Assembly: GCF_008086115.1 (NCBI RefSeq)
Contig: NZ_VSIY01000005.1
Location: 203,011 to 267,010, forward strand
Direction: 5' to 3'
DNA length: 64,000 bases
Origin: Maritimibacter fusiformis
Lineage (GTDB): Bacteria > Pseudomonadota > Alphaproteobacteria > Rhodobacterales > Rhodobacteraceae
Positions within the stretch are counted from its first letter, which is position 1. Each line of letters begins with the position of its first letter. Position numbers and translations under genes: made by a program. Positions 1 through 9,749 of this stretch are shown here, one piece after another. Under the pieces are notes generated by a model that saw only the letters and a list, made by a program, of their open reading frames with translations, did no database searches and was not told the DNA's origin.

Positions 1-1236
1 CAACCGCGCGGCATTCATCGGGACCGCCGGGAACAGGATCGGCAACACGTTGTAGCCGCGCGCCAACAGCCGCTCGCTGAGTTTCGCCGCCTTGATCGAA
101 TCCCCGATCAGGACCGGGACGACCGCGCCCCCGATGCTTTCGCCGGTGTCCAGCCCGGCGGCGCGGGCGCGCTCCAGGAACCGGGCGCCGTTGGCCTGAA
201 GGCGCTGGCAACGCTCGGGCTCGGCCTCCATGATTTCAAGCGCGCTCAGCGCAGTCGCGGCCAGAACCGGCGGCAACCCGACCGAAAAGACGAAGCCCGG
301 CGCGCTGGCCTTGAGGACGTCGATCAGGGCCGCCGAGCCCGCGACATAGCCGCCGGTCGCGCCCAGGGTTTTCGACAGCGTGCCCATCCAGATATCGACC
401 TCGGTCGCATCCGCCCCGAACTGCTCGGCGAGCCCGCCGCCGGTCGGACCCACGGTGCCGAGCGCATGCGCCTCGTCGACCAGCAGCCAGAACCCGAACC
501 GGGCGCGCAACTCCAGAAGGCGCGGCAGGTCCGGCAGGTCGCCGTCCATCGAATAAAGCCCCTCGACCGCGACAAGGATGTTGCGGTAGCGCCGCGCGTT
601 CTCGACCAGAAGCCGCTCCAGCGCGTCGAGGTCGTTATGGGCGAAACTCCTGCGGCTGGCCCCGGACAACTGCGCGCCCACAAGGATCGAGTTGTGGATC
701 AGGCTGTCGGTCAACACGAGGTCCTTGGCCGTCAGCAGGGTGCCCAGCGTCGAGACATTGGTGGCATGGCCGCTGACGAAGACGATGGCGTCCTCGGTGC
801 CGTAGTGCCGTGCCAGCGCGGCCTCGAGCGCGCCGTGAACCGGACGCTCTCCGGCCACCAGGCGGCTGGCGCCTGCCGATACGCCAAAGCGGTCGATGGC
901 GTCATGCGCGGCCTTGCGCACCCGCGCGTCCTGCCCCAGCCCGAGATAGTCGTAGGTGGCGAAATTGACCGCCGCCCGCCCGTCGATGCGGGTTTCCACG
1001 CTGGCCGGGCCGTCGTGCGAGCGAAAGAACGGGTTGGCGATGCCCATCGCTTCGCTGACCACGCGCATCACGTTGACCTGCTTGCGGTCGTCAAGCGCCT
1101 CGAACCCGGGCTGGCTGCGCCGCGCCGCCGGTGTCGGTGCGCGTGCCGCCGCCGGCCCAGCCCCGGTCTTGCGCCGCATGAGGTCTATGGCCTTCTGGCG
1201 CGCGGCCTCGCCGGAATGGTGGTGCGGCCCGCTCAC
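1..1236 (-). CDS. rkpG: AONS-family PLP acyl-amino acid synthase, RkpG-like (partial, runs off left edge)
   Basis: The 412 residues visible are a fold-type I PLP enzyme of the alpha-oxoamine synthase family (relatives: AONS, KBL, ALA synthase, serine palmitoyltransferase), which condenses an acyl thioester with an amino acid with loss of CO2. Seen: GHATN near residue 156-160, DEAH at 254-257 (PLP-ring aspartate), and the Schiff-base lysine K289 in TLSKTLGATGGY. The GTG start overlaps the stop of the upstream PKS gene (GTGA), indicating translational coupling. The PKS ends in an ACP and shows no thioesterase, so I infer that this enzyme takes the ACP-bound acyl chain. In Sinorhizobium K-antigen loci the equivalent pair is RkpA/RkpG. 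The amino acid substrate cannot be read from the sequence. The C-terminus lies outside the window. Confidence 0.85.
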   Translation of the reverse strand, partial: MSGPHHHSGEAARQKAIDLMRRKTGAGPAAARAPTPAARRSQPGFEALDDRKQVNVMRVVSEAMGIANPFFRSHDGPASVETRIDGRAAVNFATYDYLGLGQDARVRKAAHDAIDRFGVSAGASRLVAGERPVHGALEAALARHYGTEDAIVFVSGHATNVSTLGTLLTAKDLVLTDSLIHNSILVGAQLSGASRRSFAHNDLDALERLLVENARRYRNILVAVEGLYSMDGDLPDLPRLLELRARFGFWLLVDEAHALGTVGPTGGGLAEQFGADATEVDIWMGTLSKTLGATGGYVAGSAALIDVLKASAPGFVFSVGLPPVLAATALSALEIMEAEPERCQRLQANGARFLERARAAGLDTGESIGGAVVPVLIGDSIKAAKLSERLLARGYNVLPILFPAVPMNAARL

Positions 1237-4200
1237 GAGCTTGCTCCGGCCACCTGCGGCGCGTCCTCAGTCTCGCCCGCCCTGTTCTCGCCAAGGTGCT
1301 GGGCGGCCATGTTGGCGGCCACCCGGGTCATGTCGCCGTTGTCGCCGCCATGCAGGTGGCCGACGATCTTGCGCGCGATGTCGCGGATCGACAATTCGTC
1401 CGAGATCGCCATCATCGGCACGTCATCGCCCAGCACGCGCTGCGCGGCCAGCCCAAGCTCGACCCCCATCAGCGAATCCATCCCGAAGTCGGACACCGCG
1501 CGGGTGGCCGACAGCGAGTTTTCCGGCACCCGCAGGATGCGCGCGATCTCGGTGGTCAGGAACCCCGCCAGCCGGGCCTCGGCCTTGTCGACCGGCAGCG
1601 CCATCAGGGTGGCGCGCAGGTCTTCGAAATCGCCCGCCTCGCCCGAGGTGCGGCCAAGGGCGGCCAGCTTGGCATAGGTCGGCCCCTTGAGCAGCGGCAG
1701 CGCCGCCAGCATCCCCGACCAGCCCATCGGCGAGATCGTGACCACCGCCGGCAGATCCTCACCTGCCCCGGCCCGCGCCAGCAGGCGTTCCAGCGCATGC
1801 AGCGCCTGCCCGGCGGTAAAGCTCGCGTTGCCGGTGATCTTGCGGATCATCCGCGCCTTGTCGTCCTCGCGGGTCAGATAGCCCGCGTCGGTGATCGGCC
1901 CCCAGCCCACCGCCAGCCCCGGCAGGCCCTGCGCGCGGCGCGACGCCATCACAGCCTCGACATAGGCGTTGGCGGCGACATAGGCGCCCTGCCCGTGGTT
2001 GCCGATCAGCGTGGCGATCGACGAAAAGCCGACGAAATGATCCAGCCGGTCGGCCCGGGTCGCGGCGTCGAGGTTGTCGATCCCGGCGATCTTGGCGGGC
2101 AGCGTGCGCATCAGCCCCTCGGCGGTCAGCTCCTTGATCGGCCTGTCATCGAGCACCATCGCGGAATGGATCACGCCCTTGATCGGGGCGACCTTGCGCA
2201 GCCCCGCCAGCATCGCGCCGGTCGCGGTGGCATCGGCCACGTCGCAGGCCACCGCTCTCACCTCGGCGCCCTGCGCAACCATCTGCGCGATGCGCGCGGC
2301 GGCGGCGGTATCGGGCTTGCCGCTGCGTCCGGTCAGTGCCACCCGGCGCACGCCCGCGCCGACCAGCCATTCGGCCAGGGCCAGCCCCAGCCCGCCCAGC
2401 CCGCCGATGACCACCTGCCAGCCCTCGGGATCGGGCCGGAACACCGGGTTGGCGCTGGCGGCGAGCGCGGCCGAAGGTGCCTCGGGCGCGACCACGATTT
2501 TGCCCAGGTGGGCCGAGCGCTGCATCACCCGAAACGCCTCGACCACTTCGCCAGCGCCAAACAGGCGATAGGGCAGCGGGCGATAGCTGCCGTCGCGGAA
2601 TTTCGCGATCATCTCGGCGAACAGGCCGCGCGCATGGTCGGGCCTGAGCGCCAGAAGCTGGTCCACGTCGATGCCGAAATAGCTGACGTTTTCCTTGAGC
2701 GGGCGCAGCCCGATGCCGGTGTTGGCATAGAAATCCTGCTTGCCCAGCTCCAGAAACCGCCCGAACGGCTTCAGCAGGCCCAGGCTCAACTCCATCGCCT
2801 CGCCGGCCAGCGAGTTCAGCACCATGTCGACCCCGGCCCCGCCGGTGATCGCGCGCACCTCGTCGCCGAAGGCCAGGCTGCGCGACGACAGCACATGCTC
2901 GACCCCCAGCGCGTGCAACGTGTCCTGCTTCACGGCGCTGCCGGCGGTGGCGATCACCCGGGCGCCCGCGGCCTGCGCGATCTGGATCGCCGCCAGCCCC
3001 ACGCCGCCCGCGCCGCCGTGGATCAGCACGGTATCCCCGGCACCGATCCGGCCCAGATCGACCATCGCGTAATAGGCGGTGAAGAAGGCCACCGGAATGG
3101 TGGCGGCGGCGGCAAGGTCGATGCCCTCGGGCATCCGGCCGACCCAGTCGCGGTGCATCACCATGTGCGAGGCAAAACAGCCCGGACCGAAGGTCACCAC
3201 CGGATCGCCCGGCGCAAGGTCGGTGACGTTGCCGCCGACCCGCGCCACCCGACCGGCGCATTCGATGCCCAGCACCGCCCCGGCAAAGCCGGTTTCCAGC
3301 GCCTCCTCCGGCAGCAGCCCCTGCGCCCACATCACGTCGCGGTAGTTGAGACCCGTCGCCGCGATCTCGACCTCGACCTCATCCGGCCCCGGTGCGTCGC
3401 GGCTTGCTTGCCGCCAGTCCAGATCGTCGAGCGTGCCGGCGGCATCGGACACCAGCCGCGTGCCGCCCGAGACCGGCCGTTCCCCGTTGCCGGACACCGT
3501 GCCCAATCCCTGGCGCACCCTCAGGGCCGACAGCGCGTCCGACCCCAGCACCGCCTCGGTCTCGACCCCGGGGGTCGGGGCAAGCTGCAACAGGCGCGTG
3601 GCCGCTTCGGCTTCGTCAAAGCCGTCAACCCGGTCGAAGCTGCGCAGATCGAGTGCCGGGTACTCGTTGCGCGCGGTGCGCAGGAAGGCCCAGATCGCGG
3701 CCTGAACCGGATCGGCGACGCCGTCGGCATGGGCCGCACCGCGCGGCAGGAAAACCCAGACCGGTCGCGCCGCGCCCGCCCAGCCGTCAAGACGGTCGCG
3801 CAATGCCTCGATCCGCATGCGAACCGCGCGCGTGGCATTGCCCGCGCCCGGCAGCGGCAGATGACAGATCACCGGCTGGCGCTCGTCCGCCGTTTCGGGC
3901 GGGTCGAACACCACGAGATCGCCCGCCTCGGCCGGATCGGCGGCATAGCCCGCCTCGGTCAGAACCTCGGCAAATCCGCCCTCCGGCACCTCAGTCAGCG
4001 CCGGTCGCCCGGCGGCTTTCGGTCGGGTCGACGCCACCGCGACGGCGGCTCCGCCATAGCCCTCGGGCAGCGCCACCACCCGGGCCGCGCCCGGCCAGGC
4101 GTCCGACAACAGCCGGTCGAGTTCGTCGGCCCCGCGCTCGGCCCCCACCGGAAAATCCGGCCCGGCAGAGCGGTCGAACCAGCGCCCGCCGATGCCCCAG

Positions 4201-7200
4201 ACCATTTCGCGGAAACTGGACGGCGTGGGCTCCATCACGACCAGCGCGCCGCCCGGCGCCAGGGCCGCATCAAGCGCGGCCAGCGTGTCCGGATCGTCGC
4301 TGAACTCGCGGAAACTGCCGCTGGCGATCACCAGGTCGAAACCGGCGTGTTTCTCCAGGTCCGCCGCACTCGCGGTCAACTCGGTCAGGGGCCGTGCGAT
4401 GGCCTGATCGGCGGGGCCAAGCCCCGCGTCGGCGTCATCGCGGGCGGGAACGATACGATAGAGCGCCATCGCGCGATCCGGCAGCGCCGCGTCCAGCGCG
4501 CGCAGCGCCGGCACCGGCCCGGTGGTCAGCTCGGCCACCCGCAGCGCCCGCGGCGCGGCGCAAGCATTGATCAACGCCACGAGCGCGCCGTTCAACAGCC
4601 CCGCCCGCCGCGTGGCAAAGGGCGATCCCTCGCGCACATTGTCGAGCGCGGCGCGGCCCAGAAGTTCGCCCGCGTCCCAGGTGACCGCTTCGTCGCGCAG
4701 CCAGTCGCCAAGACGGCGGCGCAGCGTCGCCAGCAGCCCGTATTCGGCGCCGAGGTCGGGCCGGTCGGTGATCAGCGCCTCGAGCAGTTCCTCCGCCTCG
4801 GGCAGATCGCAGCTTTCCGCCAGATACCAGCCGGTGTCGGTCGGCGTGGCCAGGTCCATCACCGCCAGGTTTTCGCACAGCGCGGTGACATAGGTGGCGC
4901 GCTCGGCATCGGTCTCGGACGGCAGGGTGACCTGGCCATCGTCGCCGCGAAGCCCAGCCAGGGTGTCATAGGCGATGCGCTGCGCGATGGCCTCGACCAG
5001 CAGGAATGTCTCGTCGCCGGCCTCGTCCGTGTCGGCCCGCGCCAGGATGTCGGCCACCGCCTCTTCGGGATCGACCGCAAGGCCGGGGTCGCGCGCGCCG
5101 GGCAGCATGGTGGCCGGTTCCAGCCGCGTGACGTAGGCGTGATGGCCGAAATCCACCGGCTTGACCAGCCGGACCGCGCGAAAGCGCACCCCTTCGAGAT
5201 GCGCGACCAGCGCGCCCGCCTCGTCGAACACCTGGAAATCGGCCAGGATCGAACGCGCGCCGACCCGGCGCACCGTCACCCGCCCCGCCCGCAGGCGCGC
5301 GCCTTGCGCAAACAACCGCATCCGCCCGACATGCACCGGCACGAACCCCAGACGCTCGGCGGCGTGGTCGGTCGTGACCAGCCGCGCGATCAGCCCGTGA
5401 AACACGGCGTCGAGCGCGATCGGGTCGATCGCGAAGGCGCCAAGCTCGGGCCGGTCCTCGAACGGGCTGGGGCTGAGCACCACCTCGGTATGGTCGGCAT
5501 CGGGGCTGCGCAGATGCGAAACGCGCTGGAACGCCGGGCCGTAATTCAGCCCGACCTGCCGGGCTACGGCATAGAGCGCCGCCCCGTTTTGGTCTTCCGC
5601 GCCGCAGCCCGTGTCGGGCGCGACCGCCTCGGGCGCTTCGGAGGCGAGCTTGCCGATCCGGCCGCTGACGTGATCGCGCCAGGCCGCACCCTCGGTCATG
5701 GCGCGGCTGGCCACGCGCACCCGGCGGGCGGCCACGTCGATCTCGGTCTTCATCTCGGTCACGCTGCCCTCGATCAGCGGCAGCGGCGCGGTGATGTCGA
5801 AATCGCGCAGTTCGACCCGCTCTGTCCCAAGGCTGCGCTGGGCAGCCCCCAGGGCGGCATCGAGAAACACCGCACCCGGCACCACCGCGGTATCGCCAAC
5901 CACATGCTGGGCCAGTTCCGGCACCGCGCGCGGCTCAAGGTCGACGGTCCAGATCGGGTCGCCGTCGATATGCTGCGACCCGAGCGAGGCGGCATAGTCG
6001 GGATTGGCCGAGAAATAGCGCAGGATGTCGGCGGTCTGATCGCGGCGATACTCGGTGTTCTGGAACGGGTATTTGGGCAGCGCCCGCGCCGCGCGCCGGG
6101 CCGCGACCGGGTCGGTCGCATCCACCACCCGGCAGCCTGCGACGATGGCCCGCAGCCATGCCGCGCGCATCGGGTCGCTCGCGGCGGTGTCGGATTTCGC
6201 AGCACTGTGGGCAATGCAGCAATCGGCGGCGGCCTCGCCAAGGCTTGCCTTGATGTAGGAGGCCAGCGCCGGTTGCGGCCCGATCTCGACGAAGGCCATG
6301 AAGCCCGCGGCCTGCGCCGTCTCGATGGCCGACAGGAAACGCACCGGCTGGCGCACGTTCGACCACCAGTATTCAAGGCCCAGCGTGGCCCCCGGCATTT
6401 CGCGCCCGGTGACGCTGGAAATGAACGGAATCCGCGTCGGCCCCGGTGACAGGAAGGAGAGCCGGTCGCGCAGATCGGCCTCGATCTCGTCCTGCACCGC
6501 GCTGTGATAGGGATATTCGACCTTGAGCCGCACCGCCGCCCAGCGCCGGGCGCGCTTGGCCCAGGGGATGAACTCGGCAATCGCGTCGGCGGGCCCGACC
6601 AGCGAAATCGAGCGCGGCGAGTTGACCGCCGCGATGTCGATGCCGGTCTCGCCAAGCTCGTCCAGCGCGGCCCGCGCCTCGTCCTCGGAGACCTGAAGCG
6701 CTGCCATGGTGCCGCGTCCGTGCAGCGCGATCTGCGAATAGGCCCGTTCATAGGTCAGGCGCACCGCCTGTTCGAGGTCCAGCGCCCCGGCACACCAGGC
6801 CGCCGCAACCTCGCCACCGGAATGGCCGATGGCCGCCGCCGGCACCAGCCCGCGCGCCTCGAGCGCCGTCGCGCTGGCAACCTGATCGGCGAACAGCAGC
6901 GGCTGGGCCACTTCGACCCGCGACAACTGGGCGGCCAGATCGTCCGCTTGCACCAGTTCCAGCAGCGACACACCGGACAGCGCCGCGAACAGCCGGTCGA
7001 CCTCGGCATAGGTCGCGGCATAGACCGGGTCCGAGGCCAGCGCCGCCAGGCTCATCCCGGCAAACTGCGAGCCGTTGCCGGAAAAGGTGAAAACCGGCGG
7101 GGCGTCGGACAGGTGGGTCTCGGCGCTGGCAAAACCCGGGTTCTTGCGCCCGGCGCGGAAGTCCTTGAGCGCGGTCAGCATCGCCCCGGGATCGTCGGCG

Positions 7201-8669
7201 GCCACGGCCAGGCGCACCGGGTTGAGATCGCGCGCGCCCCGCGCCGCGTCGAGATAGGCGGCCCGCCCGGCATCGTCCATCGCGGGATCGGCCAGCCGCA
7301 CCTCGTGCGCAGCGGCCAGATCGTCAAGCGCTTCGCGCGCAAAGGCCGAGGTAACGAGGATGCGCGCGCGCTCCATGTCGGGCGCGGGCAGCACCGGCGC
7401 CTGGGGTGCGGCCAGGATGGCATGCACGTTGGTGCCGCCAAAGCCGAAGGAACTGACCCCGGCATGGGCGCGCGCCGTGGTTTCAGGCAGCTTCACCGGC
7501 TCTTGCGCGAGCCGCAGGTTCAGCTCGCCGAACGGGATGTTCGGGTTCAGGGTATCTGCATGAAGAGAGGCCGGGAACACACCGGTTTCAAACGCCAAAA
7601 GCGCCTTGAGCACGCCCGCGACGCCGGACGCCGGCTCCAGGTGGCCGATGTTCGATTTGACCGAGCCGATCGGCAAGGGCGCGCTGCGTTTCTGGCCGAT
7701 GGCGCGCCCCAGCGCCTCGGCCTCGACCGGGTCGCCGACGAAGGTGCCGGTGCCATGCGCCTCGACAAAGGCCAGCGATTCTGGATCGACCTCGGCGCGG
7801 GCATAGAGCGTGTCGAGCAGCACCCGCTGCCCCTCGGACGATGGCAGGGCGACGTTCACGGTGCGCCCGTCGGCATTGGTCTCGACATCGACCAGACTGG
7901 CATAGGACGGGTAGTCGCGCGGCGTATCCACCCGGTGCAGCACGAAGGCCACCGCCCCCTCGGCGCGAACATAGCCGTCGGCCCTGGCCGAAAACGGCTG
8001 GCACAGGCCGTTCGGCGACAGCATCCGCGCCGCCGAGAACCCGACGAACGGCACCGGGTCGAGCAGGACGTTGGAGCCGGCGACGATGGCCATGTCGATG
8101 CGGCCGGAATTGAGCGCCTTGAGGGCTTCGTTCAGCGCCACCAGCGACGACGAACAGGCGGTGTCGATGGTCATCGACGGGCCGCGCAGGTCGAACACGT
8201 GCGAGATCCGGTTGGAGACCAGCGACAGCGTGTTGCCGGTCATCATGTAGGCGTCGGTCACCCGCGCATCCATGCCCAGCCGCCGCGAATAGTCGAGCGC
8301 CGAGGCCCCGACATAGACCCCGACATCGGTGCCCGAGACCGCCGAGGGCGGCAGGCCGGCGTCCTCCAGCGCCTCCCGGACAACCTGGAGTAGAAGTCGC
8401 TGCTGCGGGTCCATCTGACCGGCCTCGCGCGGCGAAATACCGAACACCTGCGGATCGAACCCGAACAGATCGTCGACCACGCCGGCCGCGAAGGTATAGG
8501 CCTTGCCCGCGATCCCGGGTTCGGGATTGAGATAGCGCGCCGTCCCCCAGCGATCGCTCGGAATCCAGCCGACCGCGCATTCTCCATCATTGAGAAGGCG
8601 CGCGAACGCCTCCACGTCGCGCCCACCGGGCAGCCGGCAACTGCGGCCACGGAACAGAATTTCTGCCAC
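1233..8669 (-). CDS. rkpA: Multidomain type I polyketide/fatty-acid synthase, RkpA-like
   Basis: A 2478-residue single-module reducing PKS. Domains: KS about 1-425 (Cys172 in DTACSSS, His305 in HGTGT, His343); AT about 525-830 (Ser617 in GHSGGE); DH about 900-1165 (His922, Asp1087 in LDAVFHG); a degenerate methyltransferase-like stretch about 1300-1510; ER about 1730-2060 (GGAGGVG nucleotide-binding loop); KR about 2085-2270 (GGLGGLG, Tyr2230); ACP about 2365-2440 (Ser2399 in GMDSL). No thioesterase. I chose the GTG at 8669 because AGAGG precedes it by 7 nt and KS homology begins there; the frame is open for 30 more codons upstream. Full reduction predicts a saturated acyl chain. Divergence from capsule-export genes suggests it builds a lipid for a surface polysaccharide, as proposed for RkpA in rhizobia; that role is inference. 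Confidence 0.88.
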   Translation of the reverse strand: MAEILFRGRSCRLPGGRDVEAFARLLNDGECAVGWIPSDRWGTARYLNPEPGIAGKAYTFAAGVVDDLFGFDPQVFGISPREAGQMDPQQRLLLQVVREALEDAGLPPSAVSGTDVGVYVGASALDYSRRLGMDARVTDAYMMTGNTLSLVSNRISHVFDLRGPSMTIDTACSSSLVALNEALKALNSGRIDMAIVAGSNVLLDPVPFVGFSAARMLSPNGLCQPFSARADGYVRAEGAVAFVLHRVDTPRDYPSYASLVDVETNADGRTVNVALPSSEGQRVLLDTLYARAEVDPESLAFVEAHGTGTFVGDPVEAEALGRAIGQKRSAPLPIGSVKSNIGHLEPASGVAGVLKALLAFETGVFPASLHADTLNPNIPFGELNLRLAQEPVKLPETTARAHAGVSSFGFGGTNVHAILAAPQAPVLPAPDMERARILVTSAFAREALDDLAAAHEVRLADPAMDDAGRAAYLDAARGARDLNPVRLAVAADDPGAMLTALKDFRAGRKNPGFASAETHLSDAPPVFTFSGNGSQFAGMSLAALASDPVYAATYAEVDRLFAALSGVSLLELVQADDLAAQLSRVEVAQPLLFADQVASATALEARGLVPAAAIGHSGGEVAAAWCAGALDLEQAVRLTYERAYSQIALHGRGTMAALQVSEDEARAALDELGETGIDIAAVNSPRSISLVGPADAIAEFIPWAKRARRWAAVRLKVEYPYHSAVQDEIEADLRDRLSFLSPGPTRIPFISSVTGREMPGATLGLEYWWSNVRQPVRFLSAIETAQAAGFMAFVEIGPQPALASYIKASLGEAAADCCIAHSAAKSDTAASDPMRAAWLRAIVAGCRVVDATDPVAARRAARALPKYPFQNTEYRRDQTADILRYFSANPDYAASLGSQHIDGDPIWTVDLEPRAVPELAQHVVGDTAVVPGAVFLDAALGAAQRSLGTERVELRDFDITAPLPLIEGSVTEMKTEIDVAARRVRVASRAMTEGAAWRDHVSGRIGKLASEAPEAVAPDTGCGAEDQNGAALYAVARQVGLNYGPAFQRVSHLRSPDADHTEVVLSPSPFEDRPELGAFAIDPIALDAVFHGLIARLVTTDHAAERLGFVPVHVGRMRLFAQGARLRAGRVTVRRVGARSILADFQVFDEAGALVAHLEGVRFRAVRLVKPVDFGHHAYVTRLEPATMLPGARDPGLAVDPEEAVADILARADTDEAGDETFLLVEAIAQRIAYDTLAGLRGDDGQVTLPSETDAERATYVTALCENLAVMDLATPTDTGWYLAESCDLPEAEELLEALITDRPDLGAEYGLLATLRRRLGDWLRDEAVTWDAGELLGRAALDNVREGSPFATRRAGLLNGALVALINACAAPRALRVAELTTGPVPALRALDAALPDRAMALYRIVPARDDADAGLGPADQAIARPLTELTASAADLEKHAGFDLVIASGSFREFSDDPDTLAALDAALAPGGALVVMEPTPSSFREMVWGIGGRWFDRSAGPDFPVGAERGADELDRLLSDAWPGAARVVALPEGYGGAAVAVASTRPKAAGRPALTEVPEGGFAEVLTEAGYAADPAEAGDLVVFDPPETADERQPVICHLPLPGAGNATRAVRMRIEALRDRLDGWAGAARPVWVFLPRGAAHADGVADPVQAAIWAFLRTARNEYPALDLRSFDRVDGFDEAEAATRLLQLAPTPGVETEAVLGSDALSALRVRQGLGTVSGNGERPVSGGTRLVSDAAGTLDDLDWRQASRDAPGPDEVEVEIAATGLNYRDVMWAQGLLPEEALETGFAGAVLGIECAGRVARVGGNVTDLAPGDPVVTFGPGCFASHMVMHRDWVGRMPEGIDLAAAATIPVAFFTAYYAMVDLGRIGAGDTVLIHGGAGGVGLAAIQIAQAAGARVIATAGSAVKQDTLHALGVEHVLSSRSLAFGDEVRAITGGAGVDMVLNSLAGEAMELSLGLLKPFGRFLELGKQDFYANTGIGLRPLKENVSYFGIDVDQLLALRPDHARGLFAEMIAKFRDGSYRPLPYRLFGAGEVVEAFRVMQRSAHLGKIVVAPEAPSAALAASANPVFRPDPEGWQVVIGGLGGLGLALAEWLVGAGVRRVALTGRSGKPDTAAAARIAQMVAQGAEVRAVACDVADATATGAMLAGLRKVAPIKGVIHSAMVLDDRPIKELTAEGLMRTLPAKIAGIDNLDAATRADRLDHFVGFSSIATLIGNHGQGAYVAANAYVEAVMASRRAQGLPGLAVGWGPITDAGYLTREDDKARMIRKITGNASFTAGQALHALERLLARAGAGEDLPAVVTISPMGWSGMLAALPLLKGPTYAKLAALGRTSGEAGDFEDLRATLMALPVDKAEARLAGFLTTEIARILRVPENSLSATRAVSDFGMDSLMGVELGLAAQRVLGDDVPMMAISDELSIRDIARKIVGHLHGGDNGDMTRVAANMAAQHLGENRAGETEDAPQVAGASS

Positions 8670-8957
8670 CAAACAACCTCTGAACTGGTTGCGCCGGGAC
8701 CATTCCGCCCCGCCTGAATAAACATTTCGCGCGATCAGGCCGGACGGACCAATCGCCACAATCCTTAGCGTCCCTGTCGGGCAAATGCCATAGCACCAGA
8801 CGCGAATGATTGCGATTCCAGATCGGGTTCAGACGTTTGACGGCACCGATCCGCCTGCCCCGCGGTCGCCGCACGCGCGGCATTGTATTCGTCGCCAACG
8901 CGGCCTAGGGTCACGCCGCCATTGACCGGGACACATGGACGGGCGAGACGGGAACTG
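8670..8957. promoter_or_regulatory. Divergent intergenic region between the PKS and the capsule export genes
   Basis: These 288 bases separate the leftward rkpA/rkpG pair from the rightward kpsM-kpsT genes and must hold both promoters. It includes the AGAGG Shine-Dalgarno of the PKS gene (about 8678-8682, minus strand) and a GGGA before the permease ATG. I found no convincing -35/-10 pair or clear operator by eye. Confidence 0.4.
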
Positions 8958-9749
8958 ATGACGCAGGCCGTTCGGGACTATTACTCTGCGAGCGTTGCGT
9001 TCGGGCGCGTGATCGTCGCGCTGGTCCTGCGCGAGGCACGGGTGCGCTATGGCCGTTCGCGGCTGGGCTATTTCTGGGCGGTGGTCGAGCCGGCGATCAT
9101 GATCGCCTTTCTTACCGTGGTGTTCACCGCCTTTCGCAATACCCAACCTGCCGCCGGTGGCAGTTTCGCGATCTTTTTCGCAACGGGCGTGCTTCCATTC
9201 CAGATGTTTCGCACATCTTCCACGCGAATCAGCTCGGCGCTCGAGGCCAACCGACCGCTCTTCAACTACCCCCTGGTGCGTCAGCTCGACACCGTCTTTG
9301 CCCGCGCGGTGCTCGAGGTTTCGACCCATATCGTGGTGATGATCCTGGTCTTCACGTTCCAGTATTTCTTCTTTCACGCCAGCCCGCCCGCCGACATCGG
9401 CATGATCCTGATCGCCATCGGGCTGCTGGCGGCGCTGGCGCTCGGAATCGGGATGATCATCGCGGTCATCACCCAGGTCATCCCGTCGATCACCGAATTC
9501 TATGCGGTGATCATGGGGGCGTCGTTTTTCCTGTCGGCGGTGATCTACCCGCTGTCGGTCGTGCCGAGCTACTACCGGGAATTCCTGCTCTGGAACCCGC
9601 TCGTGCATGGTATCGAGGCATTTCGCGCCGGCTTCTTCGCGGGGTATCGTGCCGACGACATGGACCTGAGCTATCTCGGGCTGTTCGCGTTGTCCGCTGT
9701 GGCGATCGGGATGATCGCCGATCGCATCGTGACGAAGGACGAAACATGA
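8958..9749 (+). CDS. kpsM: Capsular polysaccharide ABC transporter permease (KpsM/CtrC/BexB type)
   Basis: A 263-residue ABC-2 type permease with about six hydrophobic segments, the usual size for KpsM/BexB/CtrC. The N-terminal REARVRYGRSRLGYFWAVVEP stretch is characteristic of polysaccharide ABC-2 permeases. It would form the inner-membrane channel that moves lipid-linked capsular polysaccharide from the cytoplasm, powered by the next gene product. I prefer the ATG at 8958 over an in-frame upstream start at 8883 because GGGA lies just before it and homology starts there. Its stop overlaps the next start (ATGA), so the transporter halves are translationally coupled. Confidence 0.92.
   Translation: MTQAVRDYYSASVAFGRVIVALVLREARVRYGRSRLGYFWAVVEPAIMIAFLTVVFTAFRNTQPAAGGSFAIFFATGVLPFQMFRTSSTRISSALEANRPLFNYPLVRQLDTVFARAVLEVSTHIVVMILVFTFQYFFFHASPPADIGMILIAIGLLAALALGIGMIIAVITQVIPSITEFYAVIMGASFFLSAVIYPLSVVPSYYREFLLWNPLVHGIEAFRAGFFAGYRADDMDLSYLGLFALSAVAIGMIADRIVTKDET

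Noticed and set aside
1296..6449. 1717-codon plus-strand open frame opposite the PKS gene
   Set aside because: It is antisense to a PKS with all catalytic motifs in order. Long antisense frames are expected in GC-rich DNA; the product is His/Gln/Arg-rich and has no recognisable domain.
8670..8759. Longer N-terminus of the PKS (start at 8759)
   Set aside because: The 30 extra residues show no KS similarity, whereas GTG 8669 has a well-spaced AGAGG and begins exactly at the KS domain.
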